From Polynucleobacter necessarius (GTDB taxonomy: Bacteria; Pseudomonadota; Gammaproteobacteria; Burkholderiales; Burkholderiaceae), in assembly GCA_900095165.1 (NCBI GenBank), contig LT606947.1:992001-1056000 (forward strand): DNA of 64,000 nucleotides, read 5' to 3'. The translations under genes and the position numbers were made by a program. Below, one piece after another: positions 19,784 through 30,361 of this stretch; position 1 is the stretch's first letter; each line of letters starts with the position of its first letter. The notes under the pieces were generated by a model, which was not told where the DNA came from, did no database searches, and was given only the letters and a program-made list of their open reading frames with translations.

Positions 19784-20530
19784 TTACAGCGTTCGAAGAA
19801 ACTGCTCATCTTCCTTACTTAGCAACCCATTAGCCCTTGCTGATTTAATTAAATCAGGCCTAAGCCTTAGCGTCAGCCCTAAAGACTTCTGCCGACGCCA
19901 ATCTGCTATTTTAGCGTGATGTCCGCACAAAAGCACGTCTGGGACAGATAAATTTTCATATATTTCAGGGCGGGTGTAGTGTGGGTAGTCCAAAAGACCA
20001 TTCATAAAGCTATCTTGGACGGCAGATTCTCCATCGCCTAAGGCACCCGGAATGAGGCGAATAACCGCATCCATCATGGTCATAGCAGGTAATTCCCCGC
20101 CAGAAACCACAAAATCACCCATTGAAAGCTGCAAATCGACGTTTCGATCGATAAAACGCTGGTCAACAGCCTCATATCGACCACAAATAAAGGTTAAATT
20201 GCTGTAATTTAAGATATCTGTCGCTATCTTCTGAGAAAAGACCTCTCCTTGAGGTGCCAGAAGGCAAATTGGCCCAGAAACGACATTTTGAGCCTGATGG
20301 GCCGCTTTAACAGCAGATATCGCATCTTCCAAAGGTTTTGCCATCATGACCATACCGGGACCGCCACCATAGGCGCGATCATCTACAGTTTTACGAGAAT
20401 CAGAACAGTAGTCACGGGGATTCCAGGTGTTGACACTAGCAAGACCCTGCTCACAAACGCGTCCAGTAATACCCCACTGCGTTAAAGCAGAGAACATTTC
20501 AGGAAATAAGGTGACTACATCAAAGCGCAT
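19784..20530 (-). CDS. trmD: tRNA (guanine-37-N1)-methyltransferase
   Basis: SPOUT-class enzyme that methylates G37 next to the anticodon and prevents frameshifting. The 248-residue protein has the N-terminal [20 protein letters not shown], the active-site region [13 protein letters not shown], and the knot segment [20 protein letters not shown]. The order rpsP-rimM-trmD-rplS is conserved across bacteria. The frame is intact. Confidence 0.97.
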   Translation of the reverse strand: MRFDVVTLFPEMFSALTQWGITGRVCEQGLASVNTWNPRDYCSDSRKTVDDRAYGGGPGMVMMAKPLEDAISAVKAAHQAQNVVSGPICLLAPQGEVFSQKIATDILNYSNLTFICGRYEAVDQRFIDRNVDLQLSMGDFVVSGGELPAMTMMDAVIRLIPGALGDGESAVQDSFMNGLLDYPHYTRPEIYENLSVPDVLLCGHHAKIADWRRQKSLGLTLRLRPDLIKSARANGLLSKEDEQFLRTL

Positions 20531-20573
20531 ATTGGAAATAGAAGATCAATTACTGTTTTGCATTTGGTGTCAA

Positions 20574-21137
20574 CTACCAGTCAGCTTGCCAATCTAAAGT
20601 AATGAGCCTGTTCGGCAAGTCAACGTTTTGCACCGCCTCTTTCACGAAAGGCACCAACTGTTTTACTGTTTTGGTTTCTGGATCGCCAAGGGCAATGATT
20701 CCATGGGCGCCGTTATCGTTGACGTCAATCACCTCACCCAGACTCTCGCCTTGGAGATTGATTGCCTTGCAACCAATGAGATCAACCCAGTAATAACTAT
20801 CGCTCTCCGCCTTTGGAAATACATCGCGTGCAACTAAGATGCGCGCACCTTTTAAAGCTTCGGCCTGGTCACGATCACCGACACCATTCAAGGCAATCAC
20901 TACAGTACCACTATGCATCTTGGCTTGCCTCACCTTGTATAGCTTTAATGAAGCTTGCCCATGAGACGCAGCAACACCAGCGCTCCGACGAGGAATGAGA
21001 GATAACCAAAGTTCTTTGCTAGATAAGAGTGCTACAGGGTCGGAAGAATGAGGGCGAACCTTAATCTGACCTTGTAAGCCTTGAGCATCTTGAACTGCAC
21101 CGAGCTCAATCAAATCATCTAGGGAAGGTGTATTCAT
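20574..21137 (-). CDS. rimM: Ribosome maturation factor RimM
   Basis: Binds S19 and assists 30S head assembly. The 187-residue protein has the N-terminal RimM barrel starting LGAVQDAQGLQGQIKVRPHS and a C-terminal PRC-barrel with SYYWVDLIGCKAINLQGES and LVPFVKEAVQNVDLPNRLI. It lies between rpsP and trmD as usual. Confidence 0.95.
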   Translation of the reverse strand: MNTPSLDDLIELGAVQDAQGLQGQIKVRPHSSDPVALLSSKELWLSLIPRRSAGVAASHGQASLKLYKVRQAKMHSGTVVIALNGVGDRDQAEALKGARILVARDVFPKAESDSYYWVDLIGCKAINLQGESLGEVIDVNDNGAHGIIALGDPETKTVKQLVPFVKEAVQNVDLPNRLITLDWQADW

Positions 21138-21230
21138 ATTGAAGCCACCTCAACTCCCCAAATAACACTACAAGTAAATTCTGCTACCAAAGACTTCATC
21201 ACTAAGAAAAAGTCTTTGGATTTGAAGTTT

Positions 21231-21476
21231 TTAGACCGCAGGATTATTTTTGATCAAACGAACCACTGTTGGAGAGATCTGCGCACCAACACCAGTCCAA
21301 TAGGTCAAACGATCTTGAGCAATACGTATTGCTTGCTCTGTCGCTGCTGCCTGTGGATTGAAGTAACCAATACGCTCGATAAAGTTCGAGTCGCGACGAT
21401 TGCGCTTGTCTGTAGCCACGATGCTATAAAAAGGGCGCTTCTTTGAACCGCCGCGTGCCAGTCGAATGACGACCAT
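21231..21476 (-). CDS. rpsP: 30S ribosomal protein S16
   Basis: Small-subunit structural protein of 81 residues. [20 protein letters not shown] and [12 protein letters not shown] are classical S16 signatures. It is the first gene of the rpsP-rimM-trmD-rplS operon; the promoter must lie in the 253-base gap to its right, which is AT-rich and otherwise empty. Confidence 0.97.
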   Translation of the reverse strand: MVVIRLARGGSKKRPFYSIVATDKRNRRDSNFIERIGYFNPQAAATEQAIRIAQDRLTYWTGVGAQISPTVVRLIKNNPAV

Positions 21477-21729
21477 ACTTATTCCTTAAAATCTAAAATG
21501 AAAACAGGTTGATTACAATCCAATGAAATTACTATAAAATCTTGGGCTCCAACTAACTGAGCAAATTAACAAAACAAATGCACGGTATAGCGGAAAACCT
21601 CATATTCTAGACGAAAACCCCTACTTGATCCACCTATTTAAGCGGGCAGCCTTTTGGCTTCAACAGTAGAATAGAACCCAGTAATTCATAAAATAATTAT
21701 TAAAAACAATAACTTACAAAAATATCGCC

Positions 21730-22254
21730 ATGAAAACTACCATTTCTAGACCCTCCAGAGGCCCTGTAAAGTGCTTTTTTCCCCTTCTTTCTTGCCTTGG
21801 CTTAGGTTTTTTGACCGCCTGCGCCAATGTCATTCCGCCCTGCAACGCCAAAACCAGCCCTCCTAGTAGCGAGTTCCGAAATACCAAATGGGAGCTAGCA
21901 CGCTGGAATCTCGCACCAAATGCCAGAGGTGAGATTCGCGCCCGACAAACCCCTCAAGGAGACAATAGCAATCCAATCCAAATCATCTTTGATGCCAATG
22001 GTGAGCGTGTGAGTGGATCTACAGGCTGCAATCGCTTTACAGCAGGCATTACCGAAGATGGCAGAGGCTTTACTCTTGATCAAATCGCCACTACAAAGAT
22101 GGCCTGCACATCACAACGCATGGAGCTAGAGAATGACTTTCTCTATGAATTAAATGATTACCGCTCGATTGTGCGCAACGGCGATCAACTCTTGATGATT
22201 GGCGCGGATCGTGAAGTTTTAAACTTCATACAAAAAAATAATTCTGCGAAATAA
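21730..22254 (+). CDS. META-domain lipoprotein (HslJ-like)
   Basis: A 174-residue outer-envelope lipoprotein. An N-terminal signal peptide ends in a lipobox (GFLTAC) whose cysteine would be lipidated. The rest is a META domain, with TKWELARWNL, the hallmark SGSTGCNRFTAG and the later TTKMACTSQRMELENDFL. HslJ-like proteins are associated with heat and antibiotic tolerance, but a precise role is not known. It stands alone upstream of a small membrane protein gene. Confidence 0.82.
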   Translation: MKTTISRPSRGPVKCFFPLLSCLGLGFLTACANVIPPCNAKTSPPSSEFRNTKWELARWNLAPNARGEIRARQTPQGDNSNPIQIIFDANGERVSGSTGCNRFTAGITEDGRGFTLDQIATTKMACTSQRMELENDFLYELNDYRSIVRNGDQLLMIGADREVLNFIQKNNSAK

Positions 22255-22297
22255 AAGATCTCACTATTGCAATACAAGTTCATCACAGAAAGTCTGC

Positions 22298-22744
22298 ATG
22301 AAAAAATACAAACTCCTATTTTGCTCACTTGGATTATTTTTCCCTGGGACTGGCTTGAACTGTTTTTATTTACTAGGATTTAAATCCTTTTGGGGATGGG
22401 CTCAACTATTTTCATTTGTTGGGGGAATTGCTGGTTGGCTGATTCTCAGGGATACGCACTTCCATTCTGCTTCGGGCTGGATAGTCGCCACCTTCGGATT
22501 TATCACTCTCGAAGCAAGCTGGCTCACCACCATCACTTTTGGTTTACGCGCTGATGAAAAGTGGGATGCGCAATTTAACCCGAACCTAGAACCCAGCAGA
22601 GCAACTCAATCCGGGTGGCCAGTGGTACTGACCGTCATTTTTTCTTTGGTATTTGGCGCCGGTGTAATGATGACCTTCTTAGCAATTGCATTTGAACAAT
22701 TTTTCATCTCGCAATTACAGGAAGCAAAAAAGCTATCCCAGTAA
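22298..22744 (+). CDS. Small integral membrane protein, unknown function
   Basis: A 148-residue protein with about four hydrophobic segments: residues 5-25, 33-50, 60-80 and 105-130. The start resembles TM2-domain proteins (GLFFPGTGLNCFYLLGFKSF), but the match is only suggestive. A terminator overlaps its stop codon. No function is proposed. Confidence 0.65.
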   Translation: MKKYKLLFCSLGLFFPGTGLNCFYLLGFKSFWGWAQLFSFVGGIAGWLILRDTHFHSASGWIVATFGFITLEASWLTTITFGLRADEKWDAQFNPNLEPSRATQSGWPVVLTVIFSLVFGAGVMMTFLAIAFEQFFISQLQEAKKLSQ

Positions 22745-22760
22745 TGCGGATAGCTTTTTG
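22725..22760. terminator. Bidirectional terminator overlapping a stop codon
   Basis: AAAAAAGCTATCC, a nine-base loop and GGATAGCTTTTT form a seven-pair stem with A and T flanks. The left arm lies in the last codons of the membrane protein gene, and the hairpin also suits the end of the convergent acyl-CoA dehydrogenase pseudogene. Confidence 0.8.
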
Positions 22761-22785
22761 ATCGGCAGAGATAGTTAGTTAAATA

Positions 22786-24573
22786 TTAGAACTGCTCCGC
22801 TGTCAGGATATTAGTAGATTGCCCACTCTCCAAGATCGAAGTTGCAAGGGCTTGAGATTGTGGCAATAGATTTTCCGCAAAGAATCGTGCGGTAGCAATC
22901 TTGGCATCATAGAAATTCGGATCGCCTGCACGCAACTCTTGCGCAGCCAGTAATGCACGTGCCATTTGCCATGCACCCAATACCAAGCCACACAAACGCA
23001 AATATGCAACGCTGCCCGCATATACTGCTTTGATGTCGGTCTTGGCATTTGCCACAATGTAAGCAACCGAAGCTTCAAATGCTTCACGCGCTGCAGTTAA
23101 TTGCTTCAAAACCGCTTTTGTATCTGCGGTACCACTACTTGCGAGATCTTTTTCAGTTTGCTGAATTTTTCCTGAGAACAGCTTTGCAGTTGCGCCACCA
23201 TCACGCACTGTTTTTCTACCAATCAGATCATTCGCCTGAATGGCTGTAGTGCCCTCATAGATTGTGAGGATGCGGGCATCACGATAGTGTTGTGCCGCGC
23301 CAGCCTCCTCAATGAAACCCATCCCGCCATGAACCTGCACACCTAAACTAGCGACCTCAATCGACATCTCCGTCGAGAAGCCCTTCACAATCGGCACCAG
23401 AAATTCATATACCGTTTGGCTCTGCTTACGAGCTGCTTCATCAGGGGATGCATGTTGCGCATCATAAGCAGCTGCAGCGTAATACGCCAGAGCTCTAGAT
23501 GCCTCAATATAGCCACGCATCGTCATCAGCATCCGCTTCACATCAGGCTGATGGATAATTACTACGGGACCTGAAGAGCCGGTTAGATCGCGACTCTGCA
23601 CTCGGTCCTTTGCATATTGCACCGTTTTTTGATAAGAGCGTTCTGCAACTGCAATGCCCTGCATACCTACAGCAAAACGAGCCGCGTTCATCATGACAAA
23701 CATGTACTCTAGACCACGATTTTCTTCGCCCACCAAGTAGCCAGTTGCGCCACCATGATTACCAAACTGCAAGACTGCTGTTGGGCTAGCCTTGATGCCA
23801 AGTTTGTGCTCAATCGAGACACAATGCACATCATTGCGCTCACCCAGCGAACCATCTGCATTTACTAAGAACTTCGGCACTACAAATAAAGAAATACCTT
23901 TCACACCTTCCGGCGCATCTGGCGTTCTTGCCAATACGAGATGGACAATATTGCTTGCCATGTCGTGCTCACCATAGGTGATGAAGATCTTGGTACCAAA
24001 AATTTTGTATGCGCCATCAACCTCAGGAACGGCACGAGAACGCACCATCGATAAATCGGAGCCCGCTTGAGGCTCAGTGAGGCACATGGATCCAGTCCAC
24101 TCCCCAGAGATCATCTTCGGCACATAGCGCTCTTGCAACTCAGGGCTAGCTGCGGTTAACAATGCTTCAATCGCACCATCAGTCAGCATCGGACATAAGG
24201 CGAACGATAAGCTAGCTGAATGCACCATCTCAAAACACGCCGTTGCAATGAGCTTATGTAAGCCCTGACCGCCAAACTCTGCAGGGTACACAACACCTTG
24301 TCAACCCGCTGCAGCAAATTGCTCAAAAGCCTCTTTAAAACCTGGAGCAGTTGTCACAACACCGTCTTTTAATGAGTTAGGGTTTTGATCACCAGGCCAA
24401 TTGAGGGACGCTACAACATCTTGATTAAACTTGGCAGACTCTTCCAAAATCGCTGGCGCCAAATCGACATCAGCACCGGCCTCAGCATAGGCGGGGTATG
24501 AAACAACTTCAGATAGCCCCGCTAGTTCGTTCATCACAAATAGCATATCTTTGGCTGGGGCTACATACGGCAT
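22786..24573 (-). pseudogene. Acyl-CoA dehydrogenase pseudogene (in-frame TGA)
   Basis: Originally a 596-residue FAD enzyme for the first step of fatty-acid beta-oxidation, of the longer type with a C-terminal extension. The frame from 24573 (MPYVAPAKDMLFVMNEL) is stopped by TGA at 24301-24303, most likely Trp TGG to TGA in AAG-W-QGVVYPAEFGG. The remaining 501 codons are clean, with MCLTEPQAGSDLSMVRS, QVHGGMGFIEE and ARILTIYEGTTAIQANDLIG. Only the one lesion is seen, so inactivation may be recent. A restart at the GTG at 24291 would lack part of the N-terminal helical domain. etfA and etfB follow upstream in the same direction. Confidence 0.88.
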
Positions 24574-24626
24574 AAGTATTCCTATAGATCCGAGGTGAAA
24601 GTAGTTAAAGAGATAACTGGATTGCC

Positions 24627-25562
24627 TTAACCGAGTAAATTGGTTAATTCAGGTACGGCAGTATTTAAGTCAGCAACGAGACCGTAATCAGCAACGCTAA
24701 AGATTGGCGCTTCGGGATCTTTGTTAATTGCTACGATTACTTTAGAATCTTTCATGCCGGCTAAATGCTGAATCGCACCAGAGATACCAACTGCGATATA
24801 CAACTGTGGAGCAACAATCTTGCCAGTCTGGCCTACCTGATAGTCATTTGGAACATAACCAGCATCCACTGCGGCGCGTGATGCACCAAGTGCGGCACCA
24901 AGCTTGTCAGCCAAAGGTACAACAATCTCTTGATACTTCTCACCAGAACCCAAACCACGACCACCAGAAACAATAATCTTGGCAGCGGTGAGTTCGGGAC
25001 GATCTGATTTAGTGAGCTCACGACCCACGAAAGATGATTTACCGGTAACTTCATTAGCGACAGCTTTTTCTACAGCGGCAGAGCCACCTGTTGCAGCTAC
25101 TGGATCGAATCCAGTAGTACGCACCGTAATGACCTTAACTGGATCGCCAGATTGCACAGTGGCAATCGCATTACCTGCATAAATCGGACGCTCAAATGTA
25201 TCTGGTGAGACAACCTTGGTGATGTCGGATAACTGCGCTACATCTAACTTTGCAGCAACGCGTGGCAATACATTCTTACCATTGGCAGTTGCTGGTGCCA
25301 GGATATGGCTATAGCCATTAGTAATAGAGAGAATCTGCGCGGCTAAAGGTTCGGCCAGTTGATCCGCTAAAGATGGAGCATCTACTTGAATCACTTTACG
25401 TACCCCAGCGATTTGAGCCGCAGCAGAGGCGGCGGCATCAGCACCACTACCAGCTACCAATACATCCACCTCAGGGGAGCACTGCAAAGCGGCTGCTACC
25501 GCATTGAACGTAGCGGCCTTTAAAGATTGATTGTCGTGTTCAGCAATAACGAGTGCGGCCAT
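24627..25562 (-). CDS. etfA: Electron transfer flavoprotein, alpha subunit
   Basis: Carries electrons from acyl-CoA dehydrogenases to the quinone pool, with FAD bound by the alpha subunit. The 311-residue protein has the FAD-binding C-terminal segments [35 protein letters not shown] and [20 protein letters not shown]. It starts one base before the etfB stop region and lies in one operon with it. It is intact although the adjacent dehydrogenase is broken. Confidence 0.95.
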   Translation of the reverse strand: MAALVIAEHDNQSLKAATFNAVAAALQCSPEVDVLVAGSGADAAASAAAQIAGVRKVIQVDAPSLADQLAEPLAAQILSITNGYSHILAPATANGKNVLPRVAAKLDVAQLSDITKVVSPDTFERPIYAGNAIATVQSGDPVKVITVRTTGFDPVAATGGSAAVEKAVANEVTGKSSFVGRELTKSDRPELTAAKIIVSGGRGLGSGEKYQEIVVPLADKLGAALGASRAAVDAGYVPNDYQVGQTGKIVAPQLYIAVGISGAIQHLAGMKDSKVIVAINKDPEAPIFSVADYGLVADLNTAVPELTNLLG

Positions 25563-26312
25563 TTAAATCACCTGCGCTTCATTTTTAAGTTTATCCACCA
25601 AAGCCGCTACATCAGCCACCATCACACCAGCAGAGCGCTTAGGCGGCTCTTCTACTTTGAGGATTTTAAGACGTGGGGCAATATCAACACCCAGTTCTTC
25701 AGGTTTCACAATTTCCAAAGTCTTTTTCTTGGCTTTCATGATGTTTGGCAAAGTCACATAACGCGGCTCATTCAAACGCAAGTCGGTAGTAATCACCGCA
25801 GGCAAAGTAATCGCAATGGTTTCTAAACCACCATCAACTTCACGAGTCACGCTCGCTTTACCGTCTGCAACTAGCACTTTTGAAGCAAAGGTGGCCTGTG
25901 GAATATCCAAGAGACTTGCTAACATCTGACCAGTTTGATTGCTATCGCCATCAATCGCTTGCTTACCCAAGATGATGATCTGCGCCTGTTCTTTTTCAGT
26001 GAGCACTTTAAGAATTTTCGCAACTGCTAAAGGCTGTAATTCAGCATCAGTTTCTACCAAGATAGCGCGATCAGCACCAATCGCCAAAGCAGTGCGCAGT
26101 GTTTCTTGACATTGCGTTGGGCCAGCAAAAACTACCACCACCTCAGTGGCAACTCCAGCCTCTTTTAATCGCACCGCTTCTTCTACTGCAATCTCATCAA
26201 ATGGGTTCATGCTCATTTTGACATTTGCTAGATCAACACCAGAATTATCTGATTTCACCCGAATTTTGACGTTGTAATCAACGACACGCTTTACTGCTAC
26301 TAAAATTTTCAT
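25563..26312 (-). CDS. etfB: Electron transfer flavoprotein, beta subunit
   Basis: Partner of EtfA; binds AMP and docks with the dehydrogenases. The 249-residue protein shows [38 protein letters not shown], the recognition segment and the signature [14 protein letters not shown]. It is directly adjacent to etfA. Its intactness implies that other ETF-dependent dehydrogenases remain in the genome. Confidence 0.95.
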   Translation of the reverse strand: MKILVAVKRVVDYNVKIRVKSDNSGVDLANVKMSMNPFDEIAVEEAVRLKEAGVATEVVVVFAGPTQCQETLRTALAIGADRAILVETDAELQPLAVAKILKVLTEKEQAQIIILGKQAIDGDSNQTGQMLASLLDIPQATFASKVLVADGKASVTREVDGGLETIAITLPAVITTDLRLNEPRYVTLPNIMKAKKKTLEIVKPEELGVDIAPRLKILKVEEPPKRSAGVMVADVAALVDKLKNEAQVI

Positions 26313-26370
26313 GCTGAATTCTCTATTTTTGAGTAACTTTTCTATTTTATCCGTCTAGCACCAAGTAAGG

Positions 26371-28021
26371 TTAGACGTCGATTGCTGAAGCGGATCCCGC
26401 CTGCTTGCGCAATTCAAACTTCTGAATCTTGCCAGTAGAGGTCTTTGGTAGCTCGCAGAACACAATCGCTCTTGGAACCTTAAATCCAGCTAGATGCTGC
26501 TTGCAATGGGCAATGATGTCAGCAGGGGTCACCTCCATAGCAGGCTTAATCTCTAAGAAGGCGCAAGGTGTCACCCCACTTAGGGTCAGGTTTCGCAACA
26601 ACCGCAGCGGTTATTACTGCTGGGTGACGATAGAGAACATCTTCAACCTCTACGGAAGAAATATTTTCGCCACCAGAAATAATGATGTCTTTACTGCGAT
26701 CTTTCATCTTCACATAGCCATCGGGATTCATCACCGCTAAGTCGCCCGAATGAAACCAGCCACCCTCAAAGGCCTCTTTGGTTGCCTTCTCATTTTTGAG
26801 GTAACCCTTCATGGCGATATTGCCCTTAAACATAATCTCACCCATCGTCTCACCATCGGCGGGAACGAGTTCAAGGGTTTCAGGATCGAGAACGGCAATC
26901 GCTTGTTGCATGTGGTAACGAACTCCTTGGCGGGCATTCAAGCGAGCTCTCTCACCAATGTCCACCTCATTCCACTCGTCCTGCTTTACACAAACTGCTG
27001 CCGAGCCATAAATCTCAGTTAAGCCGTAAACGTGTGTCAAATCAAATCCGAGCTTTTCCATGCCCTCAATGATCGAAGCTGGAGGTGCAGCACCTGCAAT
27101 TAAACCTTTCACGCCAGCAGGCACCCCCTCTTTTAATTCATCAGGGGCATTCACCAGTAGGTTGTGGACAATCGGGGCGGCGCAGTAGTGGGTAACACCA
27201 TGATCTTTAATGGCAGCGAATATATGCTGAGCATCAACACGACGCAAACACACATTAATGCCCGCGCGTGCAGCTACTGTCCATGGGAAACACCAGCCAT
27301 TGCAATGGAACATTGGGAGCGTCCAGAGATAAATAGGATGTTTATTAATATCCCAATCCAAAATATTCGACACAGCATTAATTGCTGCGCCGCGATGGTG
27401 ATACACCACGCTTTTTGGATTACCGGTTGTTCCTGAGGTGTAATTCAGACAAATCGCCTGCCATTCATCCGCAGGCACCTGCCAGGGGAATCGAGGATCG
27501 TCTTCAGATAAGAATTTTTCATAAGTAAGTTTGCCGAGCTTTTCACCAGGAACGTCAAACTCTTTTTCCTCGACATCAATCACTAAAAACTCACGCCCAC
27601 TTTCTTTCTTGGCGATCTCAAGGGCTTTTTTCATCACCTCAGAGAATTCTGGATCTACGATCACGACTTTTGCTTCGCCGTGATTCAACATAAAGGCGAC
27701 TGACTCTGGATCAAGACGCGTATTCAAGGCATTCAATACCGCCCCCGCCATTGGAATCCCAAAATGCACCTCAACCATAAATGGAGTATTGGGCAGCATT
27801 ACCGCAACCGTATCCCCCAAACCAATGCCATACTTTTGCAGCGCACTTGCAAAACGACGGCAACGCTCGTATGTCTGACTCCACGTCTGACGTAATTTGC
27901 CATGAATGATTGCTAAGCGATCTGGATACACTTCGGCTGATCGCTCAATAAACAAGAGTGGAGTAATCGGGGTGAAGTTCGCTGAGTTACGATCTAAACC
28001 CCGTTCAAAAATATTAGCCAT
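26371..28021 (-). pseudogene. Acyl-CoA synthetase pseudogene (AMP-binding, frameshift near the C-terminus)
   Basis: Originally an ATP-dependent fatty-acyl or medium-chain acyl-CoA ligase of about 550 residues. The reading frame from 28021 is open through the AMP-binding motif YTSGTTGNPKSVVYHHRG, the HVYGLTEIYG region and the hinge WFHSGDLAVMNPDGYVKMKD. Near 26570 a plus-one or minus-two change shifts the frame, giving a false end at 26546. The true tail (PCAFLEIKPAMEVTPADI to KTSTGKIQKFELRKQ) is readable in another frame to 26371. The lost tail holds the catalytic lysine (TSTGKIQK), so the truncated product should not complete adenylation. Confidence 0.87.
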
Positions 28022-28069
28022 GCATTCCTTGGATATTGATCTTCTTTGATTCTAGATTTCTAATTTCAC

Positions 28070-28990
28070 TTAAATGTCGGTAAGTGCTTTCACGTGCGCC
28101 ACCACACTGCGTCCCAAAGCGGAAAGGTTGTAACCACCTTCCAGACAACTAACAATGCGGCCTTGGGCATATTGGTTTGCAATAACCTTAAGCTGATTAG
28201 TAATCCAGGCATAGTCATCTTCTACCAAGCCCATCTGCCCCAAATCATCCTCCCGGTGGGCATCAAAGCCTGCAGAGATGATGATGAGTTCTGGTTCAAA
28301 ATCCCTTAGACGAGGCAACCATTGCCCCTCCACTATCGAGCGCACTACATCTCCTCGAGTAGAGGCCGGCAAGGGAACATTGACCATATTGTTTGCCCCA
28401 TCCAAACCGCTGTAGGGATAAAACGGGTGTTGAAAGAAGCTGCACATGAGCACATTAGGATCATTAAAAAACGCTGCTTCAGTCCCATTGCCGTGATGCA
28501 CATCAAAATCGATGATAGCCACGCGCTGAATACCGTATGCCTCCATCGCATAGCGCGCAGCTACAGCGACGTTATCAAAAACACAAAAACCCATGGAACG
28601 GGTTGGTTCTGCATGGTGACCAGGAGGGCGAACTGCACAAAACACATTTTCGACCTCACCCTTCATCACTGCATCAACACCTGCAATAGCAGCGCCTGCT
28701 GCACGCAATGCAGCGCTCCAAGTGTGGGGGTTCATGATGGTGTCACCATCGAGCATGAAATAACCGCTGGCAGGTGAGCGCTCTTTCACAAAGGCAATGT
28801 GATCTGGGCTATGAACTAACTCCAGCTGATCTTCGGTAGCCAAGGGCGCATCGAGATGGTGCAGAAAGCGATCAATGCCGCTGCGAATAAGTTGATCATT
28901 GATTGCCTGAATGCGCTCTGGGCACTCGGAATGATGGCTACCCATCTCATGTTTTAGAAAGTCTGGATGAGTTATGTATCCTGTTGTCAT
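28070..28990 (-). CDS. Histone deacetylase family protein (AcuC/HdaH-like)
   Basis: Zinc-dependent amidohydrolase that removes acetyl groups from lysine or related amines. The 306-residue protein shows ERIQAINDQL, VRPPGHHAEPTRSMGFCVFD with the active-site His pair, IDFDVHHGNGTEAAFF with zinc ligands, SAGFDAHREDDLG with the last zinc Asp, and CLEGGYNLSALG. It lies next to the broken acyl-CoA synthetase, a neighbourhood that often includes such deacetylases. The substrate is unknown. The frame is intact. Confidence 0.9.
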   Translation of the reverse strand: MTTGYITHPDFLKHEMGSHHSECPERIQAINDQLIRSGIDRFLHHLDAPLATEDQLELVHSPDHIAFVKERSPASGYFMLDGDTIMNPHTWSAALRAAGAAIAGVDAVMKGEVENVFCAVRPPGHHAEPTRSMGFCVFDNVAVAARYAMEAYGIQRVAIIDFDVHHGNGTEAAFFNDPNVLMCSFFQHPFYPYSGLDGANNMVNVPLPASTRGDVVRSIVEGQWLPRLRDFEPELIIISAGFDAHREDDLGQMGLVEDDYAWITNQLKVIANQYAQGRIVSCLEGGYNLSALGRSVVAHVKALTDI

Positions 28991-29072
28991 TATCAGAAAT
29001 CCTCAAAAGCAAAACTGTAGTTTTTATAATGTAATAAACCTGCCAACCTCTCAAAAACCCATTTTCTTATTC

Positions 29073-30335
29073 ATGAATTTTCGCGTCTCCTACCTCACTG
29101 CAACACTGCTCATAGCGATTCTGCTTGGTGCTTGCTCAAGCACTCCCACCCAGCAAGTTAGCCCTACAGAGACTATCGCAAACCAATCCGAGGATGCCGC
29201 AACAGAAGCCCGTTTTAACCAAAATCTCAATCAATTAATCACTCAGGCTGCCCAAAACCAAGGAATTCCTCAGACCAGCCTTGAATTAGGCTTCTCTGAT
29301 GCTAAAACGATTCCGTCCATACGCAAATTGGTGTTACCCCCATCGGGCACCTTTAAAAAGAATTGGGTGGCCTATCGTAAGCGTTTCATTGAACCAGTGC
29401 GCCTTAAGGCCGGCAAGGTCTTTTGGGAGCAAAACCAGGCATTCTTGAGCAAGGTTGAGCAAGAATCAGGAGTCCCAGCTGAAGTTATCGTCTCCATTAT
29501 TGGTATCGAAACCATCTATGGCCGTCAAACTGGAAATTTTCGGGTAAAAGATGTGCTTTCAACATTGGCTTTCAGCTATCCGAATACACCCAATAAAATC
29601 AGTCGAGAGCAACTCTTTAAAGACCAACTTCAAGAGCTCATTCTGATGTGCTGGACCGAGGGTGGCGGCAGTTTACCCGCCAACAATAGCAAGCAAGGAT
29701 TAAACCAGAGTCGCTTTAATGCCTGCTTAAATCAGAATAGTTCTTACGCAGGTGCGATTGGCTTACCACAGTTCATGCCAAGTAGTATCCGCAGCTTTGC
29801 AGTAGACGGTGATGGCGATGGGCATATTGACCTCAAGCAAAGCCCTAAAGATGCGATTGCTAGCGTAGCTAACTTCATGAAAAAGCATGGCTGGCAACCA
29901 AGCATGCCGATTTACTTCCCCGTGCAGGAGGCGGCCATTAGTGAAGCGAGGGCCCTGGCTGATGGCGAGCCTCAACTCAAATACTCAGTTCAAGAACTCA
30001 TCGCAAAAGGACTCTTGACTAAAGAGCAAGGTGATCTTCAAGTAGGTGGTGTTGATCCACAAAGTAAGACACTCATTGTTGACCTTCCCTATCCTGATAA
30101 AGATGGCAATAATCAGGTTCGTTATATCGTTGGTTTAAATAATTTCCTGACGATTGTGCAATACAACCGCAGCTACTTTTACGCACAAAGCGTTGCTGAA
30201 TTTGCAGAAGCGCTGGGATACAAGAACCAGAGCGTAGTGCCCGCCCACACAACTAAAGCAAAGTCAGAAGTAAAGTCAAGTGAATCAGTTAAAGCTAAGC
30301 CAAAGAAGACCGCTAGCAAGAAAAAACAAAAGTAG
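29073..30335 (+). CDS. mltB: Membrane-bound lytic murein transglycosylase B
   Basis: Cleaves peptidoglycan glycan strands with 1,6-anhydro-muramyl products, from the periplasmic face of the outer membrane. Starting at the ATG at 29073, the 420-residue protein has a signal peptide with lipobox LLGACSS, then the SLT-type domain with the catalytic Glu in SIIGIETIYGRQTG and the FMPSSIRSFAVDGDGDGHID metal-binding-like loop. A lysine-rich tail (KPKKTASKKKQK) ends the protein. Confidence 0.92.
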   Translation: MNFRVSYLTATLLIAILLGACSSTPTQQVSPTETIANQSEDAATEARFNQNLNQLITQAAQNQGIPQTSLELGFSDAKTIPSIRKLVLPPSGTFKKNWVAYRKRFIEPVRLKAGKVFWEQNQAFLSKVEQESGVPAEVIVSIIGIETIYGRQTGNFRVKDVLSTLAFSYPNTPNKISREQLFKDQLQELILMCWTEGGGSLPANNSKQGLNQSRFNACLNQNSSYAGAIGLPQFMPSSIRSFAVDGDGDGHIDLKQSPKDAIASVANFMKKHGWQPSMPIYFPVQEAAISEARALADGEPQLKYSVQELIAKGLLTKEQGDLQVGGVDPQSKTLIVDLPYPDKDGNNQVRYIVGLNNFLTIVQYNRSYFYAQSVAEFAEALGYKNQSVVPAHTTKAKSEVKSSESVKAKPKKTASKKKQK

Positions 30336-30361
30336 ACTTAATTCACTTCCAACTGAATTTC

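Noticed and set aside
24301..24303. TGA in the acyl-CoA dehydrogenase as recoded Trp or selenocysteine
   Set aside because: TGA acts as a normal stop in many genes here, no selenocysteine insertion element was seen, and the enzyme family does not use selenocysteine.
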